Source: Didymodactylos carnosus (taxonomy: Eukaryota; Rotifera; Eurotatoria; Philodinida; Philodinidae). From it: a DNA stretch of 22,057 nucleotides. The stretch covers positions 1 to 22,057 of the forward strand of contig CAJNOQ010002942.1 in NCBI GenBank assembly GCA_905250885.1. Direction: 5' to 3'. Positions 1 through 10,261 of this stretch are shown here, piece after piece; the first letter of the stretch is position 1; each line of letters opens with the position of its first letter. A program made the position numbers and the translations under genes. Below the pieces are notes generated by a model that was not told the origin of the DNA, ran no database searches, and was given only the letters and a program-made list of their open reading frames with translations.

Positions 1-679
1 GACTAAAAACAATATAAACATCTTTACAATTTTAGTTTTAATGTCGTATACATAAAAAGCGACCGATTATCGAACAGTAAACATAATGTAAAGATTTGCT
101 CAGGCGAGATTTAAAATCAAGAATAATGTGAGAAAGTAAATCTGCTATTGGATGAAAAGACACTAGATAAAAGAATTTTAAAGCTCTTGTCTTTGAACAG
201 AATAAATATCGTTTTACTAATAATCTATTCTCAGTCGGTCACTGCAGCCTACAAACAATAGTTGTGATCATTCAGCACCATTGAGTTTATCCGATGAGCA
301 TGAATAGGTATTAAAAAGTATTACTGACATCTAATTATGATGGCATTCGTCTCTCTCGTTTATATTGTTTTTAGTCATTTTCTTATTGTGCTATCGTACG
401 GTTTATTATTAAATATTCACTAGTTGTTACTATTCCACTAGATGCTATCTCACTACAAGGTTTATAAAAATATTTCATAAGTTGAATACTAGAATGTTTC
501 TGTTAAAATTTCTTTCAGTTATTGTTTTAATCAACAGTTTGGGAATGTTCTTGACAGTGATCGTTGATGTTCACAAATTCAAGAATAAAAAATAAAGAGG
601 AATGTATAACAGAATGATTAGTTCATCATAATTAGTTCTATACTCAAAATATTCAAAAAAAACACTAACCCTAACAATT
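1..679. other. Non-coding flank downstream of POLR2G
   Basis: AT-rich sequence with no ORF that I can support. It lies 3' of the minus-strand POLR2G gene, so the part next to 680 should be its 3' UTR. No canonical AATAAA was found close to the stop on the minus strand. A short AACCCTAAC string near 667 is a lone telomere-like 9-mer and not an array. Confidence 0.5.
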
Positions 680-1992
680 TTAGGAAACTAAAATAAAAAA
701 CAAATTCAAGTCAGACATATAATAGTCAACCAGCATATAACCTCCTTACCTAGATAGTCGTCCATTAATGTGCCAACGGCGAACTAAAACAAATAAAAAT
801 ATTGATTAATACGACGTGTTCGTTGGTGAATGAATTGAAAATACTGACAAATTCTTGAGCATCAACACGATTTCCAGCAATTTTTACACGTATCCCATCG
901 TCTGGTTGAATCACGGTGTCCTGAAGATAATTAAATAAACTATCATTTAAAAATGAGTAATTCATTTTTAAAACTTACATCATCTTTCTTTTTGTAACAC
1001 GGTGGATTTGCATTAGGATCAAATTCCATATCTCTAGGAATGCTCTAAATAAACGGGACAAATTCGAAAATCAGCTCGGTTTATATGTTTTTTGTTTTCG
1101 AACATACATGTCTTGATATAAAACATGTCAATGGTCCAATCTTACAAAATATTCCAACCTAAAACATAAATAAAATGTATTTTTTCGGAACGAAAATCTA
1201 TCTAAGAATAAAATGGCGTTCATGATAAAACTACATCGTCTTAAAAGAATAGGTGCCATTCATCTTACAAAACGAACAGCCCTTCTACAACGAAACTTGA
1301 AGTAAAAATGGTACATAATTTTTCTTACGACATGCAATAACAGCTTTAAAAGGAAATAAAGAATATTTTCATTCGTTAGAAACTCATTTTGAATATTGGT
1401 CTATTTCTTGTGTTCTTCTATCGAAATCAAACATCTACTTACTTTTGTAACCTGTGTTACTATCGCCTCTACAACTTCATGTTTAAATGGACGAAAGACA
1501 ATTGCACGATATTTGACTGGAAACGTGACATATCCACGACCTATACAACAGAAAATATTCATTTCTATCAACGTTTTAAGTATAACTAGTACGCACCAGG
1601 TTGAATCATTCCGACTCCAATACTATCTAATGATGTCACAGCAATAACATAACCATACCTAAAAACGAGAAACGATTACTTAAAAGATACGAAACTAAAA
1701 GTCATAATAATACACACTTTCCAATACATTTTCCTTCAACTTCGTTGAACAACATATGCCGCACAGTTTTCAATAACTGTGGTCCAAAATACCTTGGATG
1801 CAGTAAAATTTCGTGTTCCAAACTAACCTAAAGAAGGAAGATTTCATATCACAAAAAGTATTTTCGATTTTCGTTATTTAAAACTACAAAATTTATTCCA
1901 GACGTGCATATTACATAGAGAAACAGTTGTACGTCAACTTAGACGATTTCCGGTTATTAGCGCTAGGAATGCATACTTACATGAAAAAACAT
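680..1992 (-). CDS. POLR2G: RNA polymerase II subunit RPB7 (nine coding exons)
   Basis: RPB7 pairs with RPB4 to form the stalk of nuclear RNA polymerase II; its C-terminal OB fold contacts RNA. The coding exons, in transcription order, are 1981-1992, 1718-1827, 1597-1658, 1443-1540, 1108-1158, 979-1044, 849-920, 750-783 and 680-687. They total 513 nt, giving 170 residues; animal RPB7 has about 172. Recognisable segments are [20 protein letters not shown] at the N-terminus, [45 protein letters not shown] in the S1/OB region and [13 protein letters not shown] at the end. All donors are GT and all acceptors AG, and the frame closes at every join. The first exon encodes only MFFH and the last is 8 nt (completing VS-stop). 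The C-terminus reads DDYLVS where the animal protein usually has DDYLGLVS, so two residues are missing. It looks intact and functional. Similarity to RPB7 is from memory of the family, not from a search. Confidence 0.93.
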
Positions 1993-3787
1993 TTTTAGAA
2001 TTTGTCTGAATTTGAAACAAATATGCCAGTGACAAAATTGGATTCGAGCTGTTCCCTTGACTTCAGTTTAATCTAAAGTCATATTTCACACAATAGTCTA
2101 ACGTTGCGTATCCGCAAAACATGGACAAGATGGTCGATAAGTATTTTCCAGACTCACCAATCAAAAGCAAAAATAAAATAGAGAAGCGATGATATAGCTG
2201 AAGAAACGGCTCCGAAAGGTTAATAAAGCAGTGAGGCTGATAACCGCGAACCAGATCGAAATATTTTATTTGAATCAAATAGACGTCGCACAGTATTGCG
2301 CAAGCAGTGGGAAAGTCATAAGGCCATCCACGGTGTAGTGAGACGGCATCTATCGCCTTAGAGTAATATATGATATTTGGTTTAGTTTAGTCAATGAAAA
2401 TATAACTCTTGGACCAATACGAATAGTTTTTCCGTTTTTTTCAAATTTCGACGGCTAGGTGGCCATTTTATTTCTGACATGGCAGCATGTATTAACAGGT
2501 ATAAGTGCAGCAGTTGATCATGTTTCTTTATGTGCTAAAAGGTAGATAGGTATAGTAAATAGTTTCGTCCTATACACGCTAAAGTCAAGAAATCAAGCGA
2601 ATCATAAGGTGCCAAAAATTCAGTACATTTTTTATATATGCTTGGCTAAAGCGCGTGACTTCAACCTCGATCAAACATCAAATTCACACTCAGTTTTTAA
2701 TGCTGAATCTGAAAATGATACTTTCAATATGTTTGAAGAACGAAAATGAAAAAAATTTGAGTTTTTTGAAACCAAAAATTTAGACCTTTCAGTTCTTCGA
2801 CATGAAAATAACATTAAAACACATATTTTCTGAATCAGTTCGACGCGCCCTATCCAACCATGTATAAAAATGCAAAAACAAAAACCTACTGAATTTTCGA
2901 ATTTCCGGCACCTTAGATGGGGGTTGCCTTATAAACTTTATGTGTTGCGGTATATATAGTAACCGTTCTCTCTTTCTCTTGCAATGTATATTGGTACAAA
3001 TTCCTACAATCAAAAAGTAATACTTGATCGCTCTCTGTATTAAAAGGGTGAGGCCTGAGCTAAAATAAATACATAAAACTTGCAACACTTTTAATAGGCG
3101 AAAAAGTGATTGCAAATGTGATGAAGCTAAATTTGGTACGGCTAATATCTCTTATATGTCGATTGCAGCACTATAATGTGACTGCTAGGCGTCGCTCAGT
3201 GCAACGAATAATCAATCATTCGACCAATCAAATTGTACAGCTTAAAAGTTTATTTTAATCTGAATTACAGACAAGATTTTTTTTTTGTTTTTATTTGTTT
3301 TTGCAGATAATATAAATCACATGTCGCCCTGCTTTGCTTCTAAGCCTGTACAGACCTAATAGCTGAAGTATGAGATATCCATTTATGTACATGTGAAAAG
3401 AAATTGTCAAACTTGCGAGGGATGGCTAAGGCTTTCGCCATTGTAGATTGCAATTATATTATAGTTATAAACACGTCATATTTTCGTCCTAATGAAAAAT
3501 ATCTTCAGTGGGTGTATTGAATCTGGTAATGAAATATAATCTGTTTAACAAATATCTGACTTATGCGTTAAGTTTTTTTCTTAAGAAATGACACGCGATA
3601 ATTTATGTGTTGTTGTGTATGAGTTGCCTTTAGATGTATCTGGATGAGCAGAACAAATCTCTCTCCTTTTCACTTAATTGTAATTCATTAACTTTATCTT
3701 TATTTTTACGAATTTTAGATAATTAATCTTACTTTTGTTTAAGCAAAAGAAAAATACCGTTATCAGGCTACTTCTGATATATTCACG
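1993..3787. other. Intergenic region between POLR2G and a small membrane-protein gene
   Basis: About 1.8 kb with no gene I can support. The stretch next to 1992 should hold the POLR2G 5' UTR and promoter on the minus strand. The part between roughly 2100 and 2350 looks richer in G, C and CpG than its surroundings. Minus-strand ORFs at 2063-2278 and 2789-3115 show no recognisable protein pattern or conserved splice structure. A TATATATA run near 2951-2958 followed by a CT-rich stretch could be a core promoter, but nothing downstream supports it. No tRNA was recognised. Confidence 0.4.
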
Positions 3788-3928
3788 ATGAATGCCGTCG
3801 ATGTTGTTAAATTTTGCACTGATTATCCCGCATTGGTCATTGCCGTTATTGTTGGAATTTTTCTTTGGTCGCTAGTTATTTTGACACTTATTAAAGGAAC
3901 ACCAAATGCTGAAATAAAGCAGGAATAA
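3788..3928 (+). CDS. Small single-pass membrane protein, 46 residues
   Basis: This short intronless ORF runs from ATG at 3788 to TAA at 3926-3928. Residues 1-13 are polar with one acidic and one basic side chain. Residues 14-35 form a clear hydrophobic helix (PALVIAVIVGIFLWSLVILTLI). A short hydrophilic tail, KGTPNAEIKQE, follows. The stop codon overlaps an AATAAA polyadenylation-type hexamer at 3924-3929, which fits a real 3' end only if cleavage is immediately downstream, so that signal may be coincidental. A TTATCAG sequence about 20 nt upstream of the ATG could be a splice acceptor for a 5' UTR exon or a trans-spliced leader. I do not recognise the family. Animal small integral membrane proteins and ion-pump regulators have similar size and topology, but no signature is present. 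A chance ORF remains possible, although 22 uninterrupted hydrophobic residues bounded by polar ends make it less likely. Confidence 0.5.
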   Translation: MNAVDVVKFCTDYPALVIAVIVGIFLWSLVILTLIKGTPNAEIKQE

Positions 3929-4390
3929 AAAAACATTTTTTATAGGAAGTTGTATATATTCTGTTGATGTAAATGCTTGAAGAATGAATTAGCAAACTTT
4001 TTATTAGATACGAAAATTCAGATACTGGTTTGTGTCCATTTTGCATATTTTTCTGATTTTTGATCAGACCTTTTTCTGTGTATTAATAGTGTCATTTTTG
4101 TAGAATCTGTTGTGCACAAAACAGTTGTAATAAGATGATAATTTTTTTTATTATTTATTTTAATGCAATATTTTAAATTTTTATATAATGATCTGACTGT
4201 CTAGCTGAAAAATTATTAAAAAAAAACAGATGCTTTTTTTTACTTAATCGCGAGATGGTTTACACTTAGACTTATAAAACATTCTTTGTTTTTCTGTTCA
4301 CGTACACAACAAAAGATATCAGAAAATTTGTCGTCATACATGCACATTATTTTTGAACGATCATTATTATATAATTATATTACTTGGTCT
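3929..4390. other. AT-rich spacer between the small membrane-protein gene and the Gln-rich protein gene
   Basis: Homopolymer-rich sequence with T runs and A runs. It should contain the 3' UTRs of two genes that converge here: the plus-strand small membrane-protein gene and the minus-strand Gln-rich gene. No ORF or RNA gene is supported. Confidence 0.45.
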
Positions 4391-5827
4391 CTACATGTTG
4401 AAAAATGTCATCTGTGGTTGTTGAGTAATATGAACTGGATTTTGTTGTTGTTGAGGAACAGACATGCTTTGGTGAGACAGCGTGTTCAGGTTTAAAATTG
4501 GTGGATCTTGTTGTTGTTGTTGTTGCTGCTGCTGGAGATGACTGATTATTTGAGGTTGTTGTTGATGGTGTATGCAAGTGTGTTGTGTTTGTTGTTGAAA
4601 TTGAGTATGCGGCTGTGTTTGTTGAGCATTAAACATATGAGGTGGAATTGTTGTCTGAATAAAAGTGGGTGTTTGTTGTTGTCCAGTAAACATTTGTGGT
4701 TGTTGAAATTGAGTAAAATTAGTCGAATATCCTGTATGAAGTTGATTTGTTGGGAAAACTGTATTAGTCATTAACTGTTGAGGAGCAAGGTTGATCGATT
4801 GTAATGAAGATGCTAGTTCACCATCGAATTCTTTATTTTTGACCATTTTTCGATGATTATGCCGATTTGAATGAAGTCGGATGGGTCTATGAAGAATATT
4901 GACAGAAGATATTTGAAGAACATTTGTATCTTACTTCGATTGTGTAATCGCTGGTGATCCGTCAAGAAATTTTCCCTTGTTAACAACACGGACATGCTGT
5001 GATGGTACTTCAATGACATTTTCAATAATTTCTTGTGGTGAACGTCGAACATAGATCTGGCAGAAGAAGAGAAATGTACGCGAAGTACTCACAATCTTTT
5101 CTTGTTCAGTATACCTGTTCAATTAATTTTGGTTCAGATGGTTTTAGACGATGAATAATTCGTTTTAACTTTGGTGGAGGTGTTGGAAGACGATAAACTA
5201 AAGAAAATTATCCTTTGAGTTTTCTTAAATCCTTTCTATTGTGTACTCTTACTTTCCCGATAATGTCCATCACTAATGCGTGTGACACTAATTGGTTTAC
5301 CCAATTGCTGATCATAGTCAATCTTGCCATTATCATTATAACTGTTATGATCTTCTTGTTTAAATTTCGGATATGCATTTAATCTTGGTTGTTTGAGTGT
5401 TTGCTGAAAACGTTGAATCCCTTTAACCGAACGTGTTGTAATTAATTCATTATTACCATAACTTTTAGCTAATAAATTGTTGTAATCTAACAATAATTTT
5501 AAAATGGACGTATTATTTGGACAATTTCGTTCTCGTTGATGTAGCTGCTGTTGATCATGTAAACGTAAAATTGGCCTTTCACGAGTAATAAGTCGACCCA
5601 CATATTCGTATTCAGATGAATTTGATCTGTTAAAATGGAAAAAGTATAGAACATTACAAAAAGATGATCTATACCAAGAATTTGGATGATCTTTCATTTC
5701 TATTCTACTACCTGGAATAAGTTTCATTTGCAAATGGTTTATTTTTAGCAGATGATATTTTTAGAATATTGTTTTTCAGTTGTTGATATTGAGAATTTCT
5801 GCTCGAAGTGTGACTTGTAACTGACAT
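4391..5827 (-). CDS. Unrecognised protein with Gln-rich C-terminal tail (five coding exons)
   Basis: The exons in transcription order are 5712-5827, 5253-5626, 5115-5197, 4935-5056 and 4391-4886. They total 1191 nt, giving 396 residues, and every join keeps the frame. The N-terminal half is Ser/Asn/Gln-rich with a helical-looking segment (SILKLLLDYNNLLAKSY). A central conserved-looking part contains YRLPTPPPKLKRIIHRLKP, then RRSPQEIIENVIEVPSQHV and RVVNKGKFLDGSPAI. From about residue 245 the chain is dominated by Gln, Pro, Thr and Asn, with nine consecutive Gln encoded by mixed CAA/CAG codons around 4509-4535. It ends QMTFFNM. There is no signal peptide, membrane segment or catalytic motif. 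The IENVIEVP string recalls Val/Pro-rich repeats of cytoskeletal articulin or alveolin proteins, but one copy is not enough to assign it. Gln-rich tails are common in cytoplasmic RNA-binding and transcription-related proteins. An upstream splice donor at 5901-5906 suggests a 5' UTR intron. Function unknown. Confidence 0.75.
4509..4535 (-). repeat. CAA/CAG codon repeat encoding polyglutamine
   Basis: Nine glutamine codons in a row lie in the last exon of the Gln-rich gene, read on the minus strand. CAG and CAA are mixed, which argues against a pure unstable trinucleotide array. Confidence 0.8.
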
Positions 5828-6438
5828 GTTTTTGAACTTGGCTAATTAATACATCACCATCTTAACGGTGAAAGAAAGATGTTTTCACGAGTAGCTGCAT
5901 ACTTACATCCTTCCATCTAGACTGTTATGGTCCATTGAACATTATTTTTTCTTTTCTTTAGTAAAAGTCATAGGTGAAACTCGGTTACATTATTAAATCA
6001 TTTTCTTTTTCTTATCTATCAGATAATTTTGTGAACGAATAGAAAGCGGATTGGATTTGTTTCGTGGACTTGACAGACGCGAATATAACTAGACCGAATA
6101 TTTTCATCTTAACTACTGAAGTCACTATTCAGAAACGAATCATATAGTGATAAATTGCTTTTCTCCACAATTATTTTCTCTAAACTTCAATATTTGTAAC
6201 ACACTGAATTATATGTGTTGACACATTCAATCGTACATGTTCAGAGTATGTTTTTAGCCGTTGTCTAAATAAAATTTATTTCAAAAATGTTTTTCTTTGT
6301 AGATATTACTTAACCAAAATATTTAAATCCGTTTTAATAAAAATACTTATTATGGTCTGATTGATCATTAATGGTATGCAGTTGTATAGTGAAAAAAACG
6401 AATACATCTAAAATAGTTTTTTTTCTATATTGTTTTAG
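5828..6438. other. Probable 5' UTR and promoter of the Gln-rich gene, then spacer
   Basis: On the minus strand a GTAAGT donor sits at 5906-5901, with an acceptor-like TTAG just before the coding start. This suggests a non-coding first exon. An upstream ATG at 5935-5933 opens a 29-nt frame into that donor, but no acceptor joins it in frame to the main ORF. The rest of the interval has no supported ORF. Confidence 0.4.
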
Positions 6439-6812
6439 CGGCATCCTGGGTTGCACGTCGCGTTGGTAAACTGGTTCGAGAATCGCCAGCATCAGTACCA
6501 GCAGCGGAGGTAACTCAATGATGTTCGTTGAAAGGTGGTAAAACAGGCCAGTACGGTTCATCGAATGTACAGAAAAAATCTTACGAGCAACTACAACCAA
6601 ATGGTGTTGTAGGTGAGTAAAATCGTTTATAGATGAAGAGTGTGATACAGATGTAAAAGATAATATACGTCATTGTTAGAAACTAAAGTATTGGTTACGT
6701 AGCTTGTGTGGGTTTAACAGGCATTATCCCATTCATACCTTCTTCTTTCACTATAGATGCTCATTATCGATCGAACGCTGTCCAACCACCAGATAAATCT
6801 TCAAATATATAA
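6439..6812 (+). CDS. Probable 3' exons of an unrecognised gene (5' end not found)
   Basis: A TTTTAG acceptor at 6437-6438 opens a frame reading ASWVARRVG. If 6466-6534 is removed as an intron (GTAAAC...AAAG), the frame continues as GKTGQYGSSNVQKKSYEQLQ through 6535-6612. A GTGAGT donor follows, and a CTATAG acceptor leads to 6757-6812, which encodes DAHYRSNAVQPPDKSSNI and a TAA stop. The splice pair 6613-6756 is convincing. The first intron has a weak acceptor, and reading straight through meets a TGA. No start codon or upstream exon could be joined in frame. This is either the end of a short gene whose first exon I cannot see or a decayed copy. The product is short, basic and polar, and I do not recognise it. 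Confidence 0.35.
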
Positions 6813-7204
6813 ACACGTAATAAATAAACGAAGAAAATGTGTGCGATCATTTTTGATTTATGATCATTGTATCTTAAAACCACATCTTAGTTGGCCGGCT
6901 ACAATGGGAAACTGACATCAAAATATATCATCGATCCAAAATAAACACATATCTTTGTTTATTTATTCAGAATGTATTAAACTTTTTTTATTTTTTATAT
7001 ATTCTAATTTTTAAAATAAATTAATTAAGCAAAACTGTTTATGTTGTATTTTTTTACCCAAATTAAAAATGGAATTTGTTCATTAATGCCTAACAAAACT
7101 ATCATGAACGTAATCTATCGGATGTTAATAGTAGTTTCTCAAATTCTAGAGAAATAATTTATTTACTATATTTTCAAGATCTATGTGTATGAAAAATTGG
7201 AAAT
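6813..7204. other. AT-rich intergenic spacer upstream of the TRMT2-like gene
   Basis: Very AT-rich, with long T and A runs and an AATAAACAC string near 6941 that could serve the gene ending at 6812. The part next to 7205 should carry the promoter of the TRMT2-like gene. No ORF is supported. Confidence 0.4.
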
Positions 7205-10200
7205 ATGAATTGTACCACTAGTGTAATATTTCGAATCGTTTGTCAGCATAAATTCAAACAGTAAGTCCTTTGTGACTAGATTAGATAAAAAGAGGAATAT
7301 ATAACAAGCTCGTTAGACTTTTGCAGTAAAGATGGTATCATAGTAGCTTCAGACAAAATAGTTTTTCATTTAGCAGATGTTCAATAACAAAACAAAATAT
7401 TCTTCTGGTAAATTATTCAACTGCGGCACCTGTTGTTCAAGGACATGATCAAATTAGTCCAAAATTTTTAACAACTGATGTTATGAAAGATCCGTCAAAA
7501 AGGTAAACTAGTTGAATACTGAATTTGAACCTGTTAGTAGAAAAATAAAGGAAAATAAAGCAAAAAGTATCTTTTATCAATCTTCATTTCAGTCAATTTC
7601 AGAGCACTGGATATTTATATGCCAAATCGTCATATACTCTATGAAGATGAATTGAAGGTAATCACTGCTAGATAGTTCGATAAGCTCATTACTTTCTTCT
7701 CTATAATATTTTATCTGACTTTATAGTTAAAACAACGTCAACTTGAAAGTACCTTACAAACTGTTGCAAAAACATTATATTATGATCGTAAACTTCATCC
7801 AAGTATTCGTAAGCTAATACGAGCAAATGATTCGAATTTATGTCCAATTCGAGATATCGAACAAACGGTAGATATTTTAAACTTTTAGCATCATAATACG
7901 TGTAGTTGTATATTTTCTTATCTATTATAATAGTCATCGACCCACGAATATATGACATCATGTATGGCTGATTTGGGTAAAACACGTTCGGGTGAGATTG
8001 CATTGGGTTTGGCAAATAAACCAATTTATGAAAACGACGGTAAACAATATCTGTTTATTTACTCTGCTATTATGCTGATCTTATATATTCATCGTTTCGT
8101 TAGATGATAAAGATAAATATATGATACATGTTTTACCAATGTACGATGTTGATATCTACAAAATGAGAGATCGTCAAATAGTCAGAGTAAGTAAAAAAAA
8201 GAAAGGAACGTAAGAATTCATTAATGATTCTCAAATTATTTTGTCAAATAGCATTATGAAGAATTTCTTCGACAAGAGGTAAAAAATGTATCGTCCGTTG
8301 ATGATGTCCTACATCACTGGCGTCCAATAAAAATTTTTACAAATAAAAAGGATGAAAAATTAGTTACTATTGGTTATCACGATGGAAAACATGAAAATGT
8401 GAGTATTACAGCTGTTCAAAATTAATATCTGACATATTTTGTTTTTCCCTAGGAGAATCCAAAACAACGTTTATTTGATTATTTTGATAATGGACCGGGT
8501 AAAGAATGCAAAATTGATTATCTATTGTATGAGAAAAGGTATGTTGTATAATGTGAAATATTTTGTTTTGTAGAAGACCTCATTCACTCCTTTAGAAGAA
8601 TAAAAGGATTGAAATTTATACTCTGGGCACTGTTCAAGATTACTCTAGTAATAACAACTAGCGATTTAGATACTTATTCATACTTTGCATCTTGAGTACT
8701 GTGTACGAAAGCTACCAGTATTTTTTCGTTCCTTTTATTTCGTTGGGCATCTGTCTTCTACATGACGCTAATATCATTTTGAATGTCTTTATCAATCGAT
8801 AATTTCATTGTTAAAGGTGCAAAAGACAGTGCAATTTGTGAATCTGTATGTGAACTTATTTCTGCCGTTCGACACTGTGTGACTGTAGTGTAGTGATCAT
8901 TGTGACTGATGAAGGGCTAACTGATCGCTGTCTTTTATCTCGTGTAGTACTTTTGTGTACTAATCGTCTTTTACGTACTCTGTTAGCTGTATTGTGAGAC
9001 ATCATGCGAACGACCGACTACAGGTTAAATTAGGAATAGAATAAGAAAATTATAAATGTACGTTAAAATATTGTCAATGAGAAGTACTATTGATAAAATG
9101 TCTTCAAGCAGTGGATGCATGAAAGAATGTCTTTTTCTAAGAATAAATGATTATAAAAGGGATATTTACTAAAACTAAGTTTAAAGATGAGTACACAGTT
9201 CAAATTTTTTATTCTCAGTCAGAAATGATGATTGCTCTTACAAAATCTTTTTCTTTTTTTTTAATTATCTCTATTATTATAGAAATCAACGATGGCCTAT
9301 GATTATTGACAGTGCTAAATATGAATTGATAATTGGTAGTGAAACAAAACCATTTTATCATCAATTATTTGGAATGAAGTATCATGTCGATATTAACTCA
9401 TTTGGAATAAGAAATATTCCATCGTACGAAACAATCTATGCTGAAGCATTAAAACTGTGTAATTTAGAACCAGCATCATCTATATTTTTACACTATTTTT
9501 GTGATATAGGTACAATGAAAAACATTCTTTCATCTAAACGAAATAATAATATTATATCTTGTTTTTTTCAGGTGTGTTACCAATTTTAGCTAGTCAAAAT
9601 GTGAAAGAATGTTACGCATATGATCCGAATAATAGTGCAATTCAAACATGCCTTTTAAATCAAAAATTGTATCGTACGTAATGTATCTGATGAACGTACT
9701 AGTATAAAATCATCGTTATTATTCTAGCTCACACTAATGAAATAAAATTTGACTTATGTCGTTCACATGAGAATCTCAAAGAAAAACTTGACAATATTGT
9801 AAAAACCTTAACAAAAGGAACATCATTAACATGTGTTTTTGGACCACCAAGAATGGGTGTGGATCGAGCAACTCTTAAACAAAGTATAATTCTCTTTTTA
9901 ACTATATTAGAATGAAGAATTAACATTTTATTATTTATATTTTTTTTCTCACGTACAGTACACCATATGGCTAGTGTTTTACGTCAATGTGAAAGTGTCG
10001 ATCGTCTAATTGTCATTTTAAAGAATCTTAATTCACCCACTTTACATCTATTATATACGTAAGATTTTCTTTATGATAATTTTAATTTATATTCAATACT
10101 ATACGTATTATCTATTCGTTTTTAGTTTGTCTGGTGGTGAAAGTAATGCTCAAAAAATTTATGGTCATCCATTTAAACCTGTGCTCTGTATTCCTTTTGA

Positions 10201-10261
10201 TTCAAATGCAAGAACGGGACATCTTCCCGATGTAATTATGTTGTATGAAAGACATTTATAG
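7205..10261 (+). CDS. TRMT2B-like: TRMT2-family tRNA (uracil-5-)-methyltransferase homologue, catalytically degenerate (13 exons)
   Basis: The exons are 7205-7260, 7377-7502, 7603-7657, 7727-7867, 7934-8039, 8104-8186, 8252-8398, 8453-8538, 9283-9509, 9572-9673, 9728-9883, 9959-10058 and 10126-10261. They total 1521 nt, giving 506 residues, and all phases close. TRMT2/TrmA enzymes make m5U54 in tRNA with SAM and a catalytic Cys. Family landmarks are the LYEDELKLKQRQLES start, CPIRDIE followed by HEYMTSC, HWRPIKIFTN, LFGMKYHVDINSFGIRN, the Rossmann region around 336-346, GPPRMG at 415-420, and the end PFKPV...GHLPDVIMLYER. Key residues differ: the glycine motif reads FCDIG rather than CCGTG, DPPRAG reads GPPRMG, and the SCNP nucleophile region reads LKNLN (449-453), with Lys450 at the Cys position. 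Residues 1-42 contain Arg and Lys but no acidic residue, like a mitochondrial presequence. The length matches TRMT2B. Exon 2 could instead start at 7374 (one extra codon). It is an intact ORF, so probably an expressed pseudoenzyme rather than a pseudogene. Confidence 0.85.
8539..9282 (+). other. Unusually long intron 8 of the TRMT2-like gene
   Basis: This 744-bp intron (GTATGT...TTATAG) is several times longer than the other introns of the gene, which are about 50-120 bp. Its middle, roughly 8600-9030, looks less AT-rich and contains repeated GTGACTG/GTAGTG-like strings around 8876-8915. No ORF, tRNA or clear terminal inverted repeat was recognised. It may hold a decayed insertion. Confidence 0.6.

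Noticed and set aside
592-608. Near-identical AGAGGAAT(G/A)TATAACA at about 596 and 7291
   Set aside because: The match is about 16 bp with one mismatch and no extension; chance is plausible in AT-rich DNA.
664-676. Telomere-like AACCCTAAC
   Set aside because: Single short match with no tandem array, and it lies in the 3' flank of a normal gene.
2063-3115. Minus-strand ORFs of 71 and 108 residues
   Set aside because: No family resemblance, splice-consistent extension or composition that separates them from random ORFs.
4508-4774. Plus-strand Leu-rich ORF
   Set aside because: Antisense of the Gln-rich exon; CAA/CAG repeats read backwards give Leu, Cys and Val runs.
9510-9589. Read-through of TRMT2-like exon 9 to a stop at 9587-9589
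   Set aside because: Splicing at GATATAG|GTACAA to the CAG at 9569-9571 restores clear family sequence (ILASQNVKECYAYDPNN), so the read-through is intronic.
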